Shown: positions 1 to 12,420, counted from the stretch's first letter. The stretch is 64,000 bases of DNA from Neoceratodus forsteri (GCA_016271365.2 CM057459.1:488821501-488885500); one strand, 5' to 3'. A program made the numbers and translations. Notes: generated by a model from the sequence alone, not told the origin.

Positions 1-1147
1 ACACAAATTAAGGATCTCCTGTTTATCTTGCTTAATTGCAGCTGCCAGCTGATAGGATGGAAATCATAAACTTTTATGATGTTTAGAAGAAGAATACAGG
101 TTATGTCACTTGGGTGCTAAAGTTATAAAGGTCCTTTGATATCTGTGAAGGACAGGAAGACACTCAGGATCAAATGGACATGGGAAAATTAGTTTTTGCT
201 GATGTCACCTTCTGAATGATGAGATATCCTGGTAGCATGATTTTCTATAAGCAGAGAAGGAGCTGGGTGACATCATGGAGATCAAGGCAGGTTCAAGACA
301 GTGTTTTAATTACGCTATGAGATAAACGTGTTTGGACTCTGAAGAAGAAACATCTATCAGCACTATTAGAAGATATATATTAGATAGACCAGTCTAAGTA
401 TATGGTTGGTAGGAATTTGTACTTTTAAACCTTGTTCTTTTAAGTGATTGTATAGTTTTGTGATATATTGTTCTGTATTTACAGTTTACATATTTTTTTC
501 TATTTTAAAGTAAACCTCTATTTTCAGAGACTACTTGGTGTGCCTTTGAAATTCTTTATCTGACAAGTGAAGCATATGTGGTTAAAGTTGACACTGTGCA
601 AAAGCTCACTGTTTTACCAAACTGGGAAAAGATAAGAGTTTATCTGAGGTCTTTAATAGAGTTTTTAAGGGTTCGTTTTGTACACCTGGTTAGGTTCCCG
701 TAGCCAAAAGATATCTGGCATTTCCCTAAAGAGCAGAATTATCTGAGCCTGTACATTGGGTACATTAGCAAGAGGATCACAGTTTGAATCCCTCCAGAAC
801 TTGGCACCAAAGGTTGATTAAAACCCACAAAACAGACAGGAGGGTTATCCTGTTCTGTTCTTGTTCACAATTGCTGCACTTGGAGATTGGCACTGTGGGA
901 GCAGAGGGCCTGACCTGCTGAGTGGGGTTGTGACGATGGCCACTCATCTGAGTGCATCATTTTACTTTACTTAGTTTTATTTTAAGCATACCATGACACC
1001 AGTGAATGCTGCTGGAGTTTCTCTTAAGTGTATACTAAAAAGAAAAAATATCTTACAGGATGAAATCTTGTAGAGGGAAGAGAGAGACTTTTGCAAATAA
1101 TCTTGCAATGCAAACATTGCTGCTTTGTTTACTATACATACATAAAC
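1..1147. other. No gene recognised
   Basis: This AT-rich stretch has no long reading frame and no repeat I can name. Stops occur frequently in all frames. It is annotated as unique or very old noncoding DNA. Confidence 0.5.
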
Positions 1148-1245
1148 ATTGTGCTGTGCTGCCTTTTAGTAAGCTGTTATCAATCTGCTTAACCACCTGC
1201 TAAAAGTCACCAAAGTTACCATTTTACTTCAATTTTCAAAAAATT
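1148..1245 (+). repeat. Left copy of ~100-bp direct repeat flanking CR1-1
   Basis: The text TGCTGCCTTTTAGTAAGC through the run CACCTGCTAAAAGTCACC recurs at 5090-5205 with roughly three quarters identity by eye. The two copies bracket CR1-1. They are far longer than a normal LINE target duplication, so they are more likely an older local repeat or duplication. Confidence 0.6.
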
Positions 1246-1249
1246 TTCT

Positions 1250-1265
1250 GGGGGGCATGCCCCCC
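1250..1265. repeat. Perfect GC hairpin
   Basis: GGGGGGCATGCCCCCC is a perfect 16-bp palindrome just upstream of CR1-1 sequence. A related G-run/C-run hairpin cluster occurs near 7055-7130. Function unknown. Confidence 0.5.
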
Positions 1266-1279
1266 AGGTCACCCTATAG

Positions 1280-2216
1280 ATGATAGGATTTAATACCCCC
1301 TCAAAACTTTCTGGACGGATCATGACACCCTGCCATGCTGATACCCTTACTTTTACCTGTACTTTAAAAAAATATATGAAAAATACAAGACAAAATCTTG
1401 AAGGAGAGGGAGTGATTTTCTTTGCTATTAATCATACAAACAAACATCATAAACAAAATCTCAAGAACAACAGAAAACAACTCATAATCATAGGGGACTC
1501 CATGATTCATGGTGTGGACCCCAACTGAGACAAAACAAACATGCAGATGTGCAAGTCAGATGTCTCCTAGGACCATTCACTAGGAGGAACACTGACTGAA
1601 TACTCAACATAGTTAAGAGGGAAGAAGTGGGATCAAACATCCTTGTTCACCTAGGGACTATTGACCTTGCTAGCCAGTCAGTCGAGTAGGTAAAGAAGAA
1701 CATTGCGCAGCTCAGCAAGAAACTGTTTTCATTTTCATCCAGCATTGCGTTATCTGAAATTCTGCCTGTTTATGAAAAGGGAAAGAACAGGCAGAGAATC
1801 AGAGAGAAAGAGATAAGTGAGCTCTACGCATGGCTCAAGGACTTGTGCCACACAAAGGGGCATCACTTTGTCAGAAACTGGGGCAGCTTCTGGGAAAGGG
1901 AGTTCTTTAGATTCAATGGCCTCCACCTAACTAAAGAGGGAGTCAGGGCATTGGGCCAGAAATCTGATGTCCACATGGGACATTTAAACTTGTGGGAGGG
2001 GAGATGATAGTAGCTCTGGGAGAAGCATACAAAGAGCTTGCCATCTCTCCCCCTTCAGCTAGTGCCTCATCTACACACTCCAGGATAGCAAAAGCAGATA
2101 GCAGGAAACATGAAACCCTTTCTGACTCTGCAAATGACCAAAGCAAAGGAAAGGGAGGAAATAAAAACATAAAAAACATAAAAAAGTCTAAGGGACAAAC
2201 AATAAGATCAAGGTAG
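1280..2216 (+). pseudogene. CR1-1 ORF1, esterase-like protein, broken
   Basis: Near 1481-1527 the reading reads LIIIGDSMIHGVDPN, the GDS nucleophile block of SGNH/PC-esterases. Near 1915-1945 it reads FNGLHLTKEG, fitting the block that supplies the catalytic Asp/His (here N-G-L-H, so the Asp position appears to be Asn). The middle is interrupted by stops, and the GTND-like block is degraded to LGTID in one frame. A Lys/Asn-rich tail follows to about 2216. In CR1 elements this protein is thought to act with RNA and membranes during retrotransposition. This copy cannot be translated whole. Confidence 0.7.
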
Positions 2217-2218
2217 CC

Positions 2219-5040
2219 ATGACAAACAAAGTGACACATCAAGAATGGTCAGCACTATGCCTCGATGCATGCAGTCTGCCTAACAAGATGACTGACCTCA
2301 CTGCCACAACAGCTGAGGCAGGACTAGACTGGGTTGCTGTGACCCAACCATGGTTCACAAACAATCATGGTTGGGAGGTAACTATCCCAGGGTATAACTT
2401 GTTCAGGAGAGATAGTACCGGGAAAAAGGGAAGAGGTAGCTATTTATATTAAGGATACTATCAATGCTACAGAAATGCAGCAGGCACTTGGGAAACAGAG
2501 GATCAATGGATCACAGTCGTGGTCAGAAGCTGGAAACCCATTCAGGTAGGAATAATCTACAGACCCCCAAATCAGGAGGAAGCTAGGGATAAGGAATTCC
2601 TGGAAACCATCCTCCAGATGTCAGGTAAAGGAGACATGGTGTTGGTGGGGGATTTTAATCTTCTGGCTATAGACTGGAGTACCCACACAGCGGCATCACA
2701 AAAAAACAGGGAATTCCTAATCACACTACAGGAAGCAGGGCTAAGTCAACTAGTGACATCACTCACAAGGGGGTAACATAATTCTAGATTTGATATTCAC
2801 AAACAGCAATAGGGTTCTGGGAGTCGAAGTAGGGAACCACCTGGGCAACAATGACCATAACATGGTATGGTTCAGGATAAAAAGGACTGAAGATTCCACA
2901 CACTCCAAACTGAAGGTCCTTGACTTCAGGAGGGCAGACCTCACAAAAATGAAGGCCTGCCTGAGGGACAACTTTAGTAACACAACAGAAGGGAACATTG
3001 AAAAACGTTGGACAATGTTGAAGGATGAAATAACCATGGTCACATCACAGTTTGCCCATCAGGTTGGTAAGAACAAAAGGAGGAAAAACACACTAAGGTT
3101 TTCCAAGGAGGTGGCAACCATGGTGAAAGAGAAGTGCATAGCCTTCAGATAGTACAAGGAATCAGGGAATGAGGCAGACAAAACAAAATACAAACAGAAA
3201 CTACAAGAGACAGGAACAGTGATAAGAAATGCAAAGGCTCAGATAGAGGTTAGGATAGCTCAGGAAGTAAAATAGGGTAACATAACCTTCTACATGTACA
3301 TATGAGAAAAAAAGAAGACAAAAGGGGACATTGTTAGAATCACAAAAAAGGATAGACAACCCACAGAGCAAGATGGAGAGAAGGCAGAAGCACTCAATAA
3401 GTACTTCTGCTCAGTCTTCACACAGGAAGTAGATGGAAATGGACCAACAATAGGCATAAAGAAGTGTCCAATTGAAGGAATAGACATGGGTCCCTTCACA
3501 GAGGAAAGGGTCCTAGTGGACATAGACAAGTTAAAGGTAGATAAAGCTGTGGGGCCAGATGGGATATACCAAGACTACTTACAGAACTTGGGAGAGTACT
3601 GGCAGTCACCTTAGCAGTGCTCTTCAATAAATCAATGAGGAGTGGGGAGGTGCCAGAGGATTGGAAGAGAGCAACAGTAGTACCACTCCACAAGAGTGGA
3701 AGCAAGAGACAGCCAGGAAACTACAGTCTGGTTAGTCTATCATCAGTCATGGTAAAACTGATGGCATCCCTGCTTAAGGAAAGAATTGTAGCTTTTTTGG
3801 AGCAAACTGGTCAGCTTGACAAAAATCAACATGGTTTCATGGCAGGGAGGCCCTGCTAGAGAAACATGTTTGATTTTTTCAATTGGGTCACCAAAACAGT
3901 GGATCAGGGTGGGACAGTGGATGTGGTTTGCTTGGACTTTAGCAAAGCTTTTGACTCTTTTCTGCACAGGAGACTAATCAAAAAAATGAGAACATAGGAG
4001 TTAGGCGCGAGGTAACGAACTGGGTCAGAAACCAGTTATGTGGGAGAACTCAGAGATTATTAATGAATGGCACTCTGTCAGAAAAGGGGAGGGTGACTAG
4101 TGGAGTCCCACATGGCTTGGTTCTGGTGCCAAACCTCTTTAACATATTCATCAGCGACACTGCAGATGGACTGAAGGGAAAGGTGTGCCTGTTTGCAGAT
4201 GACACCAAATAGACAACAAGGTGGACACACCAGAGGGACAGCATAGCATGGAAGCTGATCTCCAAAAACTGGAGGAGTGGTCCAGAACCTGGCAATTAAA
4301 ATTCAATGCCAAAAAATGCAAGGTAATGCACCTGGGGAAATGTAACCCAGGGAAATAGTACTCAATGGGAGGAGAGTAGCTGGTGGCTACTAGGCAGGAG
4401 TGAGACCTGGGGGTGATCATATCAGATGACCTCAAGGTCAGTAAACAATGTGAAAAGGCAGCACTAAAGGCTAGTGGCATCCTGGGATGCATAGGGATGG
4501 GCATCACCAGCAGAAGACATGAAGTAATCATGCCCCTGTTTCAATCCCTGGTAAAGCCTCACCTGGAGCACTGTGTCTAGTTTTGGAGGCCACACCTCAG
4601 GAAGGACATAGTTAGGTTGGAGACGGTACAGAGAAGAGCAACAATGATGGTGCAGGACTTGCATCAGAAACTGCACAAGGTAAGACTAGATTATCTCAAA
4701 TTATACTTCCCTAGAGCAATGCAGGAATTGTGGGGACATGATTGAAACATTTAAATACCTTAACAGCAACAACAGGGTGCATGTGCAGAACCTGTTCAGT
4801 TAAAAGACTACAACAGGACTAAAGGGCATGAACTTAGCCTTAAAGGAGGAAAGTTCAAGAGCAATATGAGGAAATTCTTCTTCACAGAGCACGTTTTGGA
4901 ACCATGGAATGGCCTGCCAGAGGGGGTGGCGGGAGTCAAGATGGTGGTGGAATTCAAGCAGGCATGGGACAGACAATGTGGGATACTCAAGCAGGCAGCT
5001 AAGTAAGGGGGGGGTTGGAAACCAAGGGCAGACTTGATGG
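2219..5040 (+). pseudogene. CR1-1 ORF2, APE endonuclease plus reverse transcriptase, broken
   Basis: It opens with an SLPNKM block like the usual NARSLxNK start. Endonuclease motifs follow: IIYRPPNQ near 2550, GDFNLLAIDW near 2650 and NNDHNMVWF near 2850. The reverse transcriptase domain then shows AVGPDGI near 3550, KLMASLLKERI near 3750, DVVCLDFSKAFD near 3920, SGVPHGLVLVP near 4100 and the catalytic FADD near 4195. A CR1-like C-terminal region (thumb) runs to about 5040. At least five frameshifts and several stops are visible, for example after the G-run at 2770. It is a dead copy. The gene would normally nick DNA and prime cDNA synthesis at the target. Confidence 0.85.
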
Positions 5041-5089
5041 ATCATACAATCCCCATCTGCCGACAACTTCTATGCTTCTATATTTCTGT

Positions 5090-5205
5090 GCTGTTTAATT
5101 TACCCCAGCATTCTGCTGCCTTTCAGTAGGCTGGTATGAATCTGCTTAGCCACCTGCTAAAAGCCACCAAAATGCAGCATTTTGGGTCAATTTTTTAAAA
5201 TTTCC
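5090..5205 (+). repeat. Right copy of ~100-bp direct repeat flanking CR1-1
   Basis: It matches 1148-1245, including the block CCACCTGCTAAAAGCCACC. See the left copy. Confidence 0.6.
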
Positions 5206-5217
5206 AATGGAATGAGT

Positions 5218-5572
5218 AGGTTTGTTATCCCATAAACAAAAACTAAAATGGGAGACCGTGCTTTTGCCATCAGGGCTACAAAAAGCTGGAATGAACTTCC
5301 AGTGTCACCCCAAGGTGGCATTAGCCATGTCACTTTTAAGTTAAACCTAAGGAAGCATCTCTTTGGTCAACTACAGTGTAATTGCTTTTCTAAGACAGTG
5401 TTATGTACTGTCTTATAATTTTATTGTATGTATAATATTTTTTGATTTATGTATTAATTCATGTAACATCTTTACTATATTTTTATGGTCTTGTGCCACA
5501 CATGAAAAAAGGCCATTGGTTTATTGTGCTTACTCGGTAAACACAAGTTTAAATAAATAAATAAATACAGCA
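5218..5572 (+). mobile_element. 3' end of an L2/jockey-group LINE
   Basis: The text encodes remnants like KKLE..SSVTP and a PKEASLW block, resembling the short hydrophobic C-terminal motif (WNSLP, FKxxLKxxLF) of L2-type ORF2. It is followed by an AT-rich 3' UTR and a tail of (AAAT)n at 5553-5572. It is severely 5'-truncated, as is normal for LINEs. Confidence 0.6.
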
Positions 5573-5706
5573 ATGTTTTACTTTAAACCAGCTAGTGTAC
5601 AAATATGCACACATTAAGAAAGTTAAACACTATTGCTGCTTGTGGACTTAAAAGTAAGTTTTGATAATGTAAGTGGTAAGAAACTTTGGGACTGTTTATA
5701 CACAGA

Positions 5707-5722
5707 TGCCAAGATATTCAGA
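5707..5722 (+). repeat. Harbinger-1 left TIR with AGA target duplication
   Basis: The left end reads TGCCAAGATATTCAGA and is preceded by AGA at 5704-5706. The right end, read inward, is GGCCAACATATTCAGA, followed outward by AGA at 12922-12924. Confidence 0.85.
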
Positions 5723-8720
5723 AATGCACCAAATGCCAGTGCAAGTCTGGCACAGTACAAGGTAGATGCACCATGGCAAACCAGATGACATATTCAGAAG
5801 TAGCATCAGCCAAACTGCACCAGCACAAGTCAGCTGAATATGGCACAGTTACGCCATGGCACAACAAGAGGTGCACCAGCACAACCAGGGAAGCATGGAG
5901 CACACCTGTGCACAAACACAGGGGCACAGCGCACAGACAAGATGCCCAGGACACAGCCAGGGAAGCACAGTGACAATGGGCACAGGACCCCACCAGCAGG
6001 GCACACTGGGGCACACACAGGCACAGAGCAGGAGGGAAGAATGCCCAACACGTGATGGGGCACAGCCACCAACAGGGGTCCCGTGCACCACAGTAACCTG
6101 ACCCAGTCCATTGGCACTGGACAGGAGCATGCCCTGGATCAGTACCCCAGACCACAATGGTGACATCACCAGCGGGTGACCAGAGGGGACAATGGTCGAT
6201 GCAGGTCCACCAATGGTGCCCCCCAGCCCACCAGCCAGTTGGCCATTGTCAACACCACACTGCAATGGGTGGCCACCCCCATGTCCCTGGTGCCAAACAC
6301 ACCCATGCCCCACATGCACACAGGCAGCCCACACACCGGGTAGGAACTGAGCCAGGGCCAGGCAGAGGGCCAGATCCCATGGGACTGGGTGTCCAACAGG
6401 GGATGCAGATGATCCCACCCCAGTGTGCAGACATGTCCAGCAGTAGGACCATGGCCATGTACCACCACCACTATGCACAGACCTGCTGCCCACCCCTGAC
6501 TGCAGCCCCATGGTAACCCTGTAGGCACAGAGTACACCCACCAAACTGGGTGGTGGCCCCCACTTCAACGTGGCACACCACCATACACAACCATGAACCA
6601 CAGGAGCACTGCACGGCCACCCCCACCCCTACGCAAACACCATGGACCACCACCTGACCACTGCAGCATGGCTCCACACACCACCTGCAAAGCAGACACG
6701 ACGACAGTCACATACCATAAAGCACTTTATAAGGTGTAAAAATACAGTACAAAACAATGTAAAAGGGGCAGGGACAGGGGAGGTACAATGAAGGGTGGGA
6801 CAGATAACAAGGGCTGTACAATGGAATGGGGGACTGTAGGGGAACAGGAGTAGCAAGGGAAAGGATGGCTATGTACAGTGCTCCTCAATGACGACCATGT
6901 CCTGCCACCACACCATGCCTCTGCTCCCTCCAGTTGGCTGCTGTCATCCGCCGCAAGGAGACCATGACATCCAGCACCTGCCGCACAGGCACGGGGTCAA
7001 TATTTTGCATGACAGAATGCCTTGTGGCACAATCTTGTTGCGCAATTCCCAGATATATTTTTTTTGTGGGGGGCTCCAACCCCCACACCCCCTCTTACAG
7101 GGGGCTGCACCCCCTCAGATCCCCCCAGTAAAGATTCTAACTCCGGTGGGTGTCCACCTCAGAGAGTGCACAGGTCTGGGATTCACCATAATGCCCATAT
7201 GCTATTAAATGTATGATATTATGACCCGGTATGCTCGGCATGACCACCAGAATCAGGCACAGGAGCCTGGCTTGCACCTGCAGAGGGCTATGGGTAGTAG
7301 GCTGTTTGACACCTGTGGCATGGGACAAGACAGCCAATCATTGCAATGGCCCAGAAACATATGCCCACCCACAGTGTGCAGTGGATAGCGGAACCACACA
7401 CCCTAGAGAGCCCAGAATGGACCCCTGTGTGGGGGGCAATGCCAGCCAACAACACAACACACCACGGTGGTGCAGAGAGGTGGATGGAGCTGTGCAGTGG
7501 CCACAGGACTGCACTGTGACAGTCACATGGTGCACAGCAACAGCAGCACTGCAGCACAACTGGTGGCATCTGTGTGCATGCCCACCTCACCAACAGCCGG
7601 TACACAGTGACCAAGGGATGGCTCACAGTGGCATACACAAAGGACCATGTGACACACACAGCTGCCATGGCACATGTCAGAGAAGGTCATGGCTGTGCCC
7701 AATCCCCACCACAACCCCACTGTGACCCTGAGAAGGAATGTGACAATGCATACCTGCCCCTTGCTGTGCAACTGGTGTCACCTGCTGCTCACTAGGCTGT
7801 GCCACCCTGGCTGCCACTCCCACTTCCCTGGCCTGTCTACAGTCCTTCAGCCCTGTGGAGGGAATGAAGAGAGGTGGACATCAGTACACAGTCATGCATG
7901 AGAAGCCCCCCACCACCACAAAGCCCACTGTGCGCTGGGTGTGTCCCCATCTGTCCTGAGGCCCACATGCCAGCACGGCTGCCACCTGCACAGCAGCCAA
8001 GCCTGATGCAAGGTAACTGTAGACTGATGTAGTACCCCACTGCTGGCCATGCCGTGCAACCATGCCAACACCACAGTATGACACCTGGCCATAACAGCAA
8101 AATGAGCACACCTACCTGGCTGTGGCACTGAACTTCTCAGGATGCGGGCCTGCAGATGCTGCTGGTGGTCTGGTGCCCTCTGCTGTGGGTCCCCATAATG
8201 GTGCCTGCACTGCTCCACCGAGTGCCTGACACCAGTTCTCTGCTCCAGGGCCTCAGCGACATGGTGCCACACCTCCACCTTGGCCTGCTGTAGTGGCACC
8301 TGCTCATACAGCTGCCCCTCTTAGGGCTGAACTACTGCCACCAGGTTGATTAGCTCAACCTCTGACCAGTTACCTGCCCTCCTGCTCAGTCTTCACCCCC
8401 TGCGTGCAGTGCACAGGTGCGTGATAGAGGCAGTGAACGCATGCACAATGGCATTCTGGCATTGCTTGCGCCATGCCATGGATGGCGCACACTGCGCATG
8501 ACTCATGGTAGCAGTGTGGACATTGTTGCACCCATGTGCACTGTGGGCATGTGCACTGCACATGCACAGGTATTGAGCCACAGAGATACTCCGATGCAAC
8601 CGTATTGTGCACGGTGCAAATACGTGATATTCAAACACCACATGCAAATCACCTCATGAGCCAATTCATGGTGCAGTGGGGAGCATTAGCTTATCATTTC
8701 AGTTGCGCACGGGCCAATTT
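5723..8720. other. Harbinger-1 subterminal region without a recognised gene
   Basis: This is about 3 kb of GC-rich text dominated by CAC, CCA and TGG words. Composition alone gives long open frames on both strands, but none shows a domain, codon periodicity or splice structure I trust. It is probably noncoding or very decayed subterminal transposon sequence. The stretch near 8590-8760 just upstream of the Myb gene is a plausible promoter region, although no clear TATA box is seen. Confidence 0.55.
7028..7140. repeat. G-run/C-run hairpin cluster inside Harbinger-1
   Basis: Two hairpins with stems GGGGG/CCCCC (GGGGGCTCCAACCCCC and AGGGGGCTGCACCCCCT) lie within 60 bp after a T-run. The composition break at about 7048 suggests a small insertion of an unrecognised element. 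Confidence 0.45.
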
Positions 8721-8803
8721 GCATGCCTTGCACCTTAAAAGCATCAGGGAAAAGCACAGGCCACAGACCAGGACTGCAACCATTCAGGTACATAACTGGC
8801 AAC

Positions 8804-10656
8804 ATGGAGGGACTGAAGCCTCATCACACACTGCAACAGGGTGCTGCAATGCAATGTGCTGTCACTGACCCTCTCTGCTGTTCATGTCCACAGGTGGAAG
8901 AATGTCAGGAGGTGGAGAGCCAGAGGCCTTCTCGCAAGTGTAGGTCCAACTTTACAGCTGCTGAGAGCACTGCCCTCTTTGAGGCCTATATGGATTGGGA
9001 AGGCCTAATCATCAGTGCCTCGGGCATGCTGCAGAAGCATGCAGAGGGCTGGTAGGAGGTGGCCCAGTATGTGAACACCCATGGGTACCACCATCGCACC
9101 CCACAGGAGTGCAAGAAGAAGGTTTGCGCTGACAGGAGGCATATAAAGGACAAGGTTATGGCCATCTGGGCATCCCACAGGGTGACCGGTGGTGGGCCGG
9201 TGACCGTGCCAATGCTGACTGCCACAGAGGAGCTTTTTGCATCCACCATCAAGTGCACAGTGGTGGAGGGCATGCCTGCTGGTGGTGGGCTTCAGACGGG
9301 TGGCAGCCCCTCACTGCAAGGTCAGTATGACCAGCCACTAGGTGTGCCTGTTGTGGGATCAACATGCAGGTGTGTTCGAGGCCATGCCCACTGCCATGTG
9401 CATGCATGGATGCGGACACACAGTGATGCACGGTGGCAGGTGCCAACAGTGGCATGAAGGGTGTGGGGGTAGGGGGTTGGGGTGGGGCAGGGTTGGATGG
9501 GGGTTGGAGGTGGGGTGGGGTTGGGTTGGGGTTTGGGAATGGGGGGCCATGGGGTATGCTGCTCCACTGACACACTGTTTTTGTTTTGCAGCACCAGCAT
9601 GCCTCTATGCAGAGAAGCAGGTGGAGGTGGCCGTGGACATGGATGCCCTACCCTCAACCTCAATGGGCATCCTGAGCCAGGACAGGCCATGTCTCAGCAT
9701 TGTCAGGCATGCAGCCATGCCAAACATGGGGTCGCATGACCCCCTGGCTGGGATTCTGCACGATGATAGCCTGGATGTGCTGAGTGCAGAGACCTAGCTT
9801 GTTGTCTTGTCCAACACCGATGATGAACTTACACTGGTACTGCAGAGGATGGGGGGTGGTGCCTGACACGCCCCTACTCACTACCCAGGCACTGGCAGGC
9901 CCCAGCACTGTACCTGCAGCCCCACAGCTGCCCCCAATCCCTGCTGGTGCAGCTGTGTGTGGCACCACAGCCATGTCTGGTGTGGAAGGTGGTGGTGCTG
10001 TGGGTGTGGCAGAGGCACGGGGCACTGCCCAGAAGAAGTTGGGTGGTGACAGCAGGATGCAGGTGACATTGGGCAGCATGCCATGGTGCCCACTGCTGGT
10101 GCATCAGGCAACATTGTGCCCCCTCTACAGGCCATTGTGCTGTGTCCACCTGAGTGGGAGGCTGTGCAGTGGTGTGCTATGACCCCCTCCCCCAGCACAG
10201 TGGCTGGACCAGGAGGTTGAGAGGCTGTGGGAGCACACCCAGTTACTGGGGGCCTCCATGGATAACAAAGCATTGCTTGCTGGTGAGGTGCGTGCTCTGT
10301 GGGCAGCAGTGTGCCAGATGGCTGAGCAGCAGGACAGGGGCAAAGCGAGGCTTATGGACAGGCTCACCCAGATGGAGGAGGCCACGACTGTAGCATTGGA
10401 CCGCATGACCGGTGCCACTGTGGCATCAATGGACTACATGGCCAGTACCATTGCAGCTGGTTTTGCATCTGTGGTGGCCACTGGGCTTGGCCATATGCAG
10501 ATGACCCCAGGCAGTGCACTGTCCACCCCACGGGCATGGTGTCTGGTGACACCAGCATGGCAGACACTGGGATTAGATATCAGCATCCCAGAAAAACCCA
10601 AGGCAGACCTTTTTGGCTGCCATGACTCCCCTGCATGGACTCGGTCGTGGTCATGA
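8804..10656 (+). pseudogene. Harbinger-1 Myb/SANT-like DNA-binding protein gene, broken
   Basis: Exon text from ATG 8804 runs to 9320 and contains a Myb/SANT-like trihelix region: KCRSNFTAAESTALFEAYMD, then VAQYVNTHG and RTPQECKKKVCADRRHIKDK. A donor at 9321 (CAAG|GTCAGT) and an acceptor at 9591 (TTTTGCAG) define an intron of 271 bp that preserves the frame into APACLYAEKQVEVAV. A later block at 10201-10500 (RLTQMEEATTVALDRMTG) looks like the C-terminal coiled-coil. In-frame stops occur near 9053 and 9795 and a frame break near 9860-10200. In Harbingers this protein brings the transposase to the nucleus and the element ends. It converges on the transposase gene. Alternative start or splice patterns are possible. 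Confidence 0.75.
9430..9552 (+). other. G-rich intron segment with G-quadruplex potential
   Basis: Runs of three to six G recur more than ten times within the Myb-gene intron (GGGGGTAGGGGGTTGGGG and similar). It directly precedes the splice acceptor. Confidence 0.6.
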
Positions 10657-11182
10657 CATGTCCCCCATGGCTGATGCACAGCATTCATCTGCTGGTCAGC
10701 ACCGGCATGGCCACCCCTTTGGCCTGGCAGTTGTGGGACTGTGCAGTTGGAGTGATGAGTCCGCTGACCCACCTGCCATCCACTGCTGTCACCACACGCA
10801 CACGTGGGTGGTGGTGGTGCAGGATGCATGTGGTGGCACGCATGTGTGTTATGCTGCATTCCCCCTGTGTGTGTGGACCATGCTGCTGGGGTGTGTGACA
10901 TGGATGTGATGATGGTAGCCCAGCACCAGTGCTGCCTGTGCACCATTGTCATGCTTCTGATGCATGCCATGTCCCTCACCCTGTGTGTGGACAGCTGTGT
11001 GTGTGTGTGCCTGTGCACATGCCACTGCTGTGTGTGTCTGTGTGTGCATGTCCATGTGTCAGTGGCCCTGCCCTGTCTGTTGTACTTCTATCCCTGCATG
11101 CATACTACTGTGCACATCCCATCCCCTGTGGTGTGTGCTGGGCTGTGTGGGCCATGCCTGTGTGTCTATGTACTCACCTGCA

Positions 11183-12420
11183 TCATCCATAATGCTCCCT
11201 TGTGATCATGTCACGGTGCTGCCACACCTCCTGCACCATTCTGGGATCCCTCCTGCCAAGGGAGGCCTGCCCACTGCCCTCCAGACCATCACCAACATTG
11301 TCCCCACTACTGTCACCCTCATCAGCTTCGACTACTGTTCCACAGTCAATGGCTATATTGTGCAGGATGCAGCAGGCCAAGAACATGCCACAGACTTTCG
11401 ATGGGTTATATTGTAATGCACCACCTGATATGTCTAGGCAACAGAGTTGCATCTTTAGCATGCCAAAGACATGCTTGACGATACTGCGTGTGCTGTCGTG
11501 TGCCTCATTGTATCTTTCCTCTACAGGGGATGATGATCGTCGGTACAGGGTGAGCAGCCATGGCCTCAGTGGGTTGGCACTGTTGCCTGTGTGGGAAACA
11601 ACATAGTTATCTCTGTGTTGTGCAATGCTGCCTCCTGCTCCCTCCCAGCCACCACACACATTTCAAGAACAGCCCCATCCTCCCTCACCCACCCATAGGG
11701 CCATGTCTCTTGGCCACCCTGGCACACGTCCTACTCACCAACAACATGGCCTGTGGGGCTGTCTTCATGCTGAAACCTATGGCACTGAACAGAACTGTGC
11801 CATATGAAGGCATTGTGTGCACTCCTAGGGTGTGTGACATAGACATTGATGATGCACCCCATGGCATCGCACATCACCTGGCAGTTGATGGATGGGTATC
11901 CCTTTTGGTTGATGTACACCATGCCCTCTGTGCCAGGTGGTGTGTGGATGCCAACATGGGTGCAGTCTATTGCCCCAGTCATTCCTGGCATGTGTACCAC
12001 CTGGTGGAACTCCTGCATGTTTGCTGTGTACTCTGCCTATGTGCTGGAGAACTGGATGTACTTTGAAGCATGTGGCAGCAGAGCATTGAGGAACTGGGTG
12101 AGGAGGTAGGACGTGGCCAACTGGGTGATGCCCATGGTATCACCCATTGGTCTTTGGAAGGTGCTCTTGGCAAACAAGCACATCGCGGCAGTCACCTTAG
12201 ACTCCACTGTCATGGCATGACTACATCTGGTGGTTGCTTGCATCTCATCACTGCACAACTCACAGGGCTGCCACAGAACTGCCCTGTTCATGTGGTACTG
12301 GTCCACAATCTCTGTGTCGCTAAAATTCTCATATGTGATCCTGGCATGGTACCACCTGTTGGGCATACTGCCGCCGTGCCCTTTGTTGGCCATGCCACTG
12401 TTCCTCCTGCCTCCCCACAC
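11183..12420 (-). pseudogene. Harbinger-1 DDE transposase (HARBI1-like), two exons, inactivated
   Basis: Exon 1 (12420 to 11739) encodes FSDTEIVDQYHMNR, then MGITQLATSYLLTQFLNAL (helix-turn-helix-like), then GAIDCTHVGI and INQKGYPSINCQVMCDA. A perfect donor (G|GTGAGT) at 11738 and an acceptor ending at 11587 remove 152 bp. Exon 2 resumes with NSANPLRPWLLTLYR and continues through ERYNEAHDSTRSIV and ACCILHNIA. The spliced length is about 361 codons, close to the ~350 of HARBI1. Defects: an in-frame TAG at 12037-12039; the second catalytic Asp position is Asn (AHNAF, 11812-11817); the third, normally Glu, is Lys (SIVKHVFG, 11474-11476). The first Asp (11965-11967) is intact. It would cut and paste the element. 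Confidence 0.88.

Larger units (their letters stand above)
1270..5088 (+). mobile_element. CR1-type LINE (CR1-1), long but degenerate
   Basis: The order is ORF1 with an SGNH-type esterase, a lysine-rich tail, then ORF2 with endonuclease and reverse transcriptase, ending in repeats like CTTCTATG near 5068-5085. Esterase-bearing ORF1 and an octamer-repeat 3' end are both known for vertebrate CR1 elements. Many in-frame stops and frameshifts make it inactive. The 5' boundary is approximate and placed after the hairpin at 1250-1265. It is related to CR1-2 at 25-27.7 kb, with matching GDS and HGW motifs in the same places. Confidence 0.85.

Noticed and set aside
5849..6601. 250-codon open frame on the minus strand
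   Set aside because: It lies in CCA/TGG-rich low-complexity DNA where several frames on both strands are open. It has no domain and is compositional.
1250..7130. G/C hairpins as bacterial-type terminators
   Set aside because: The context is vertebrate repeats. Hairpin plus T-run is coincidental.
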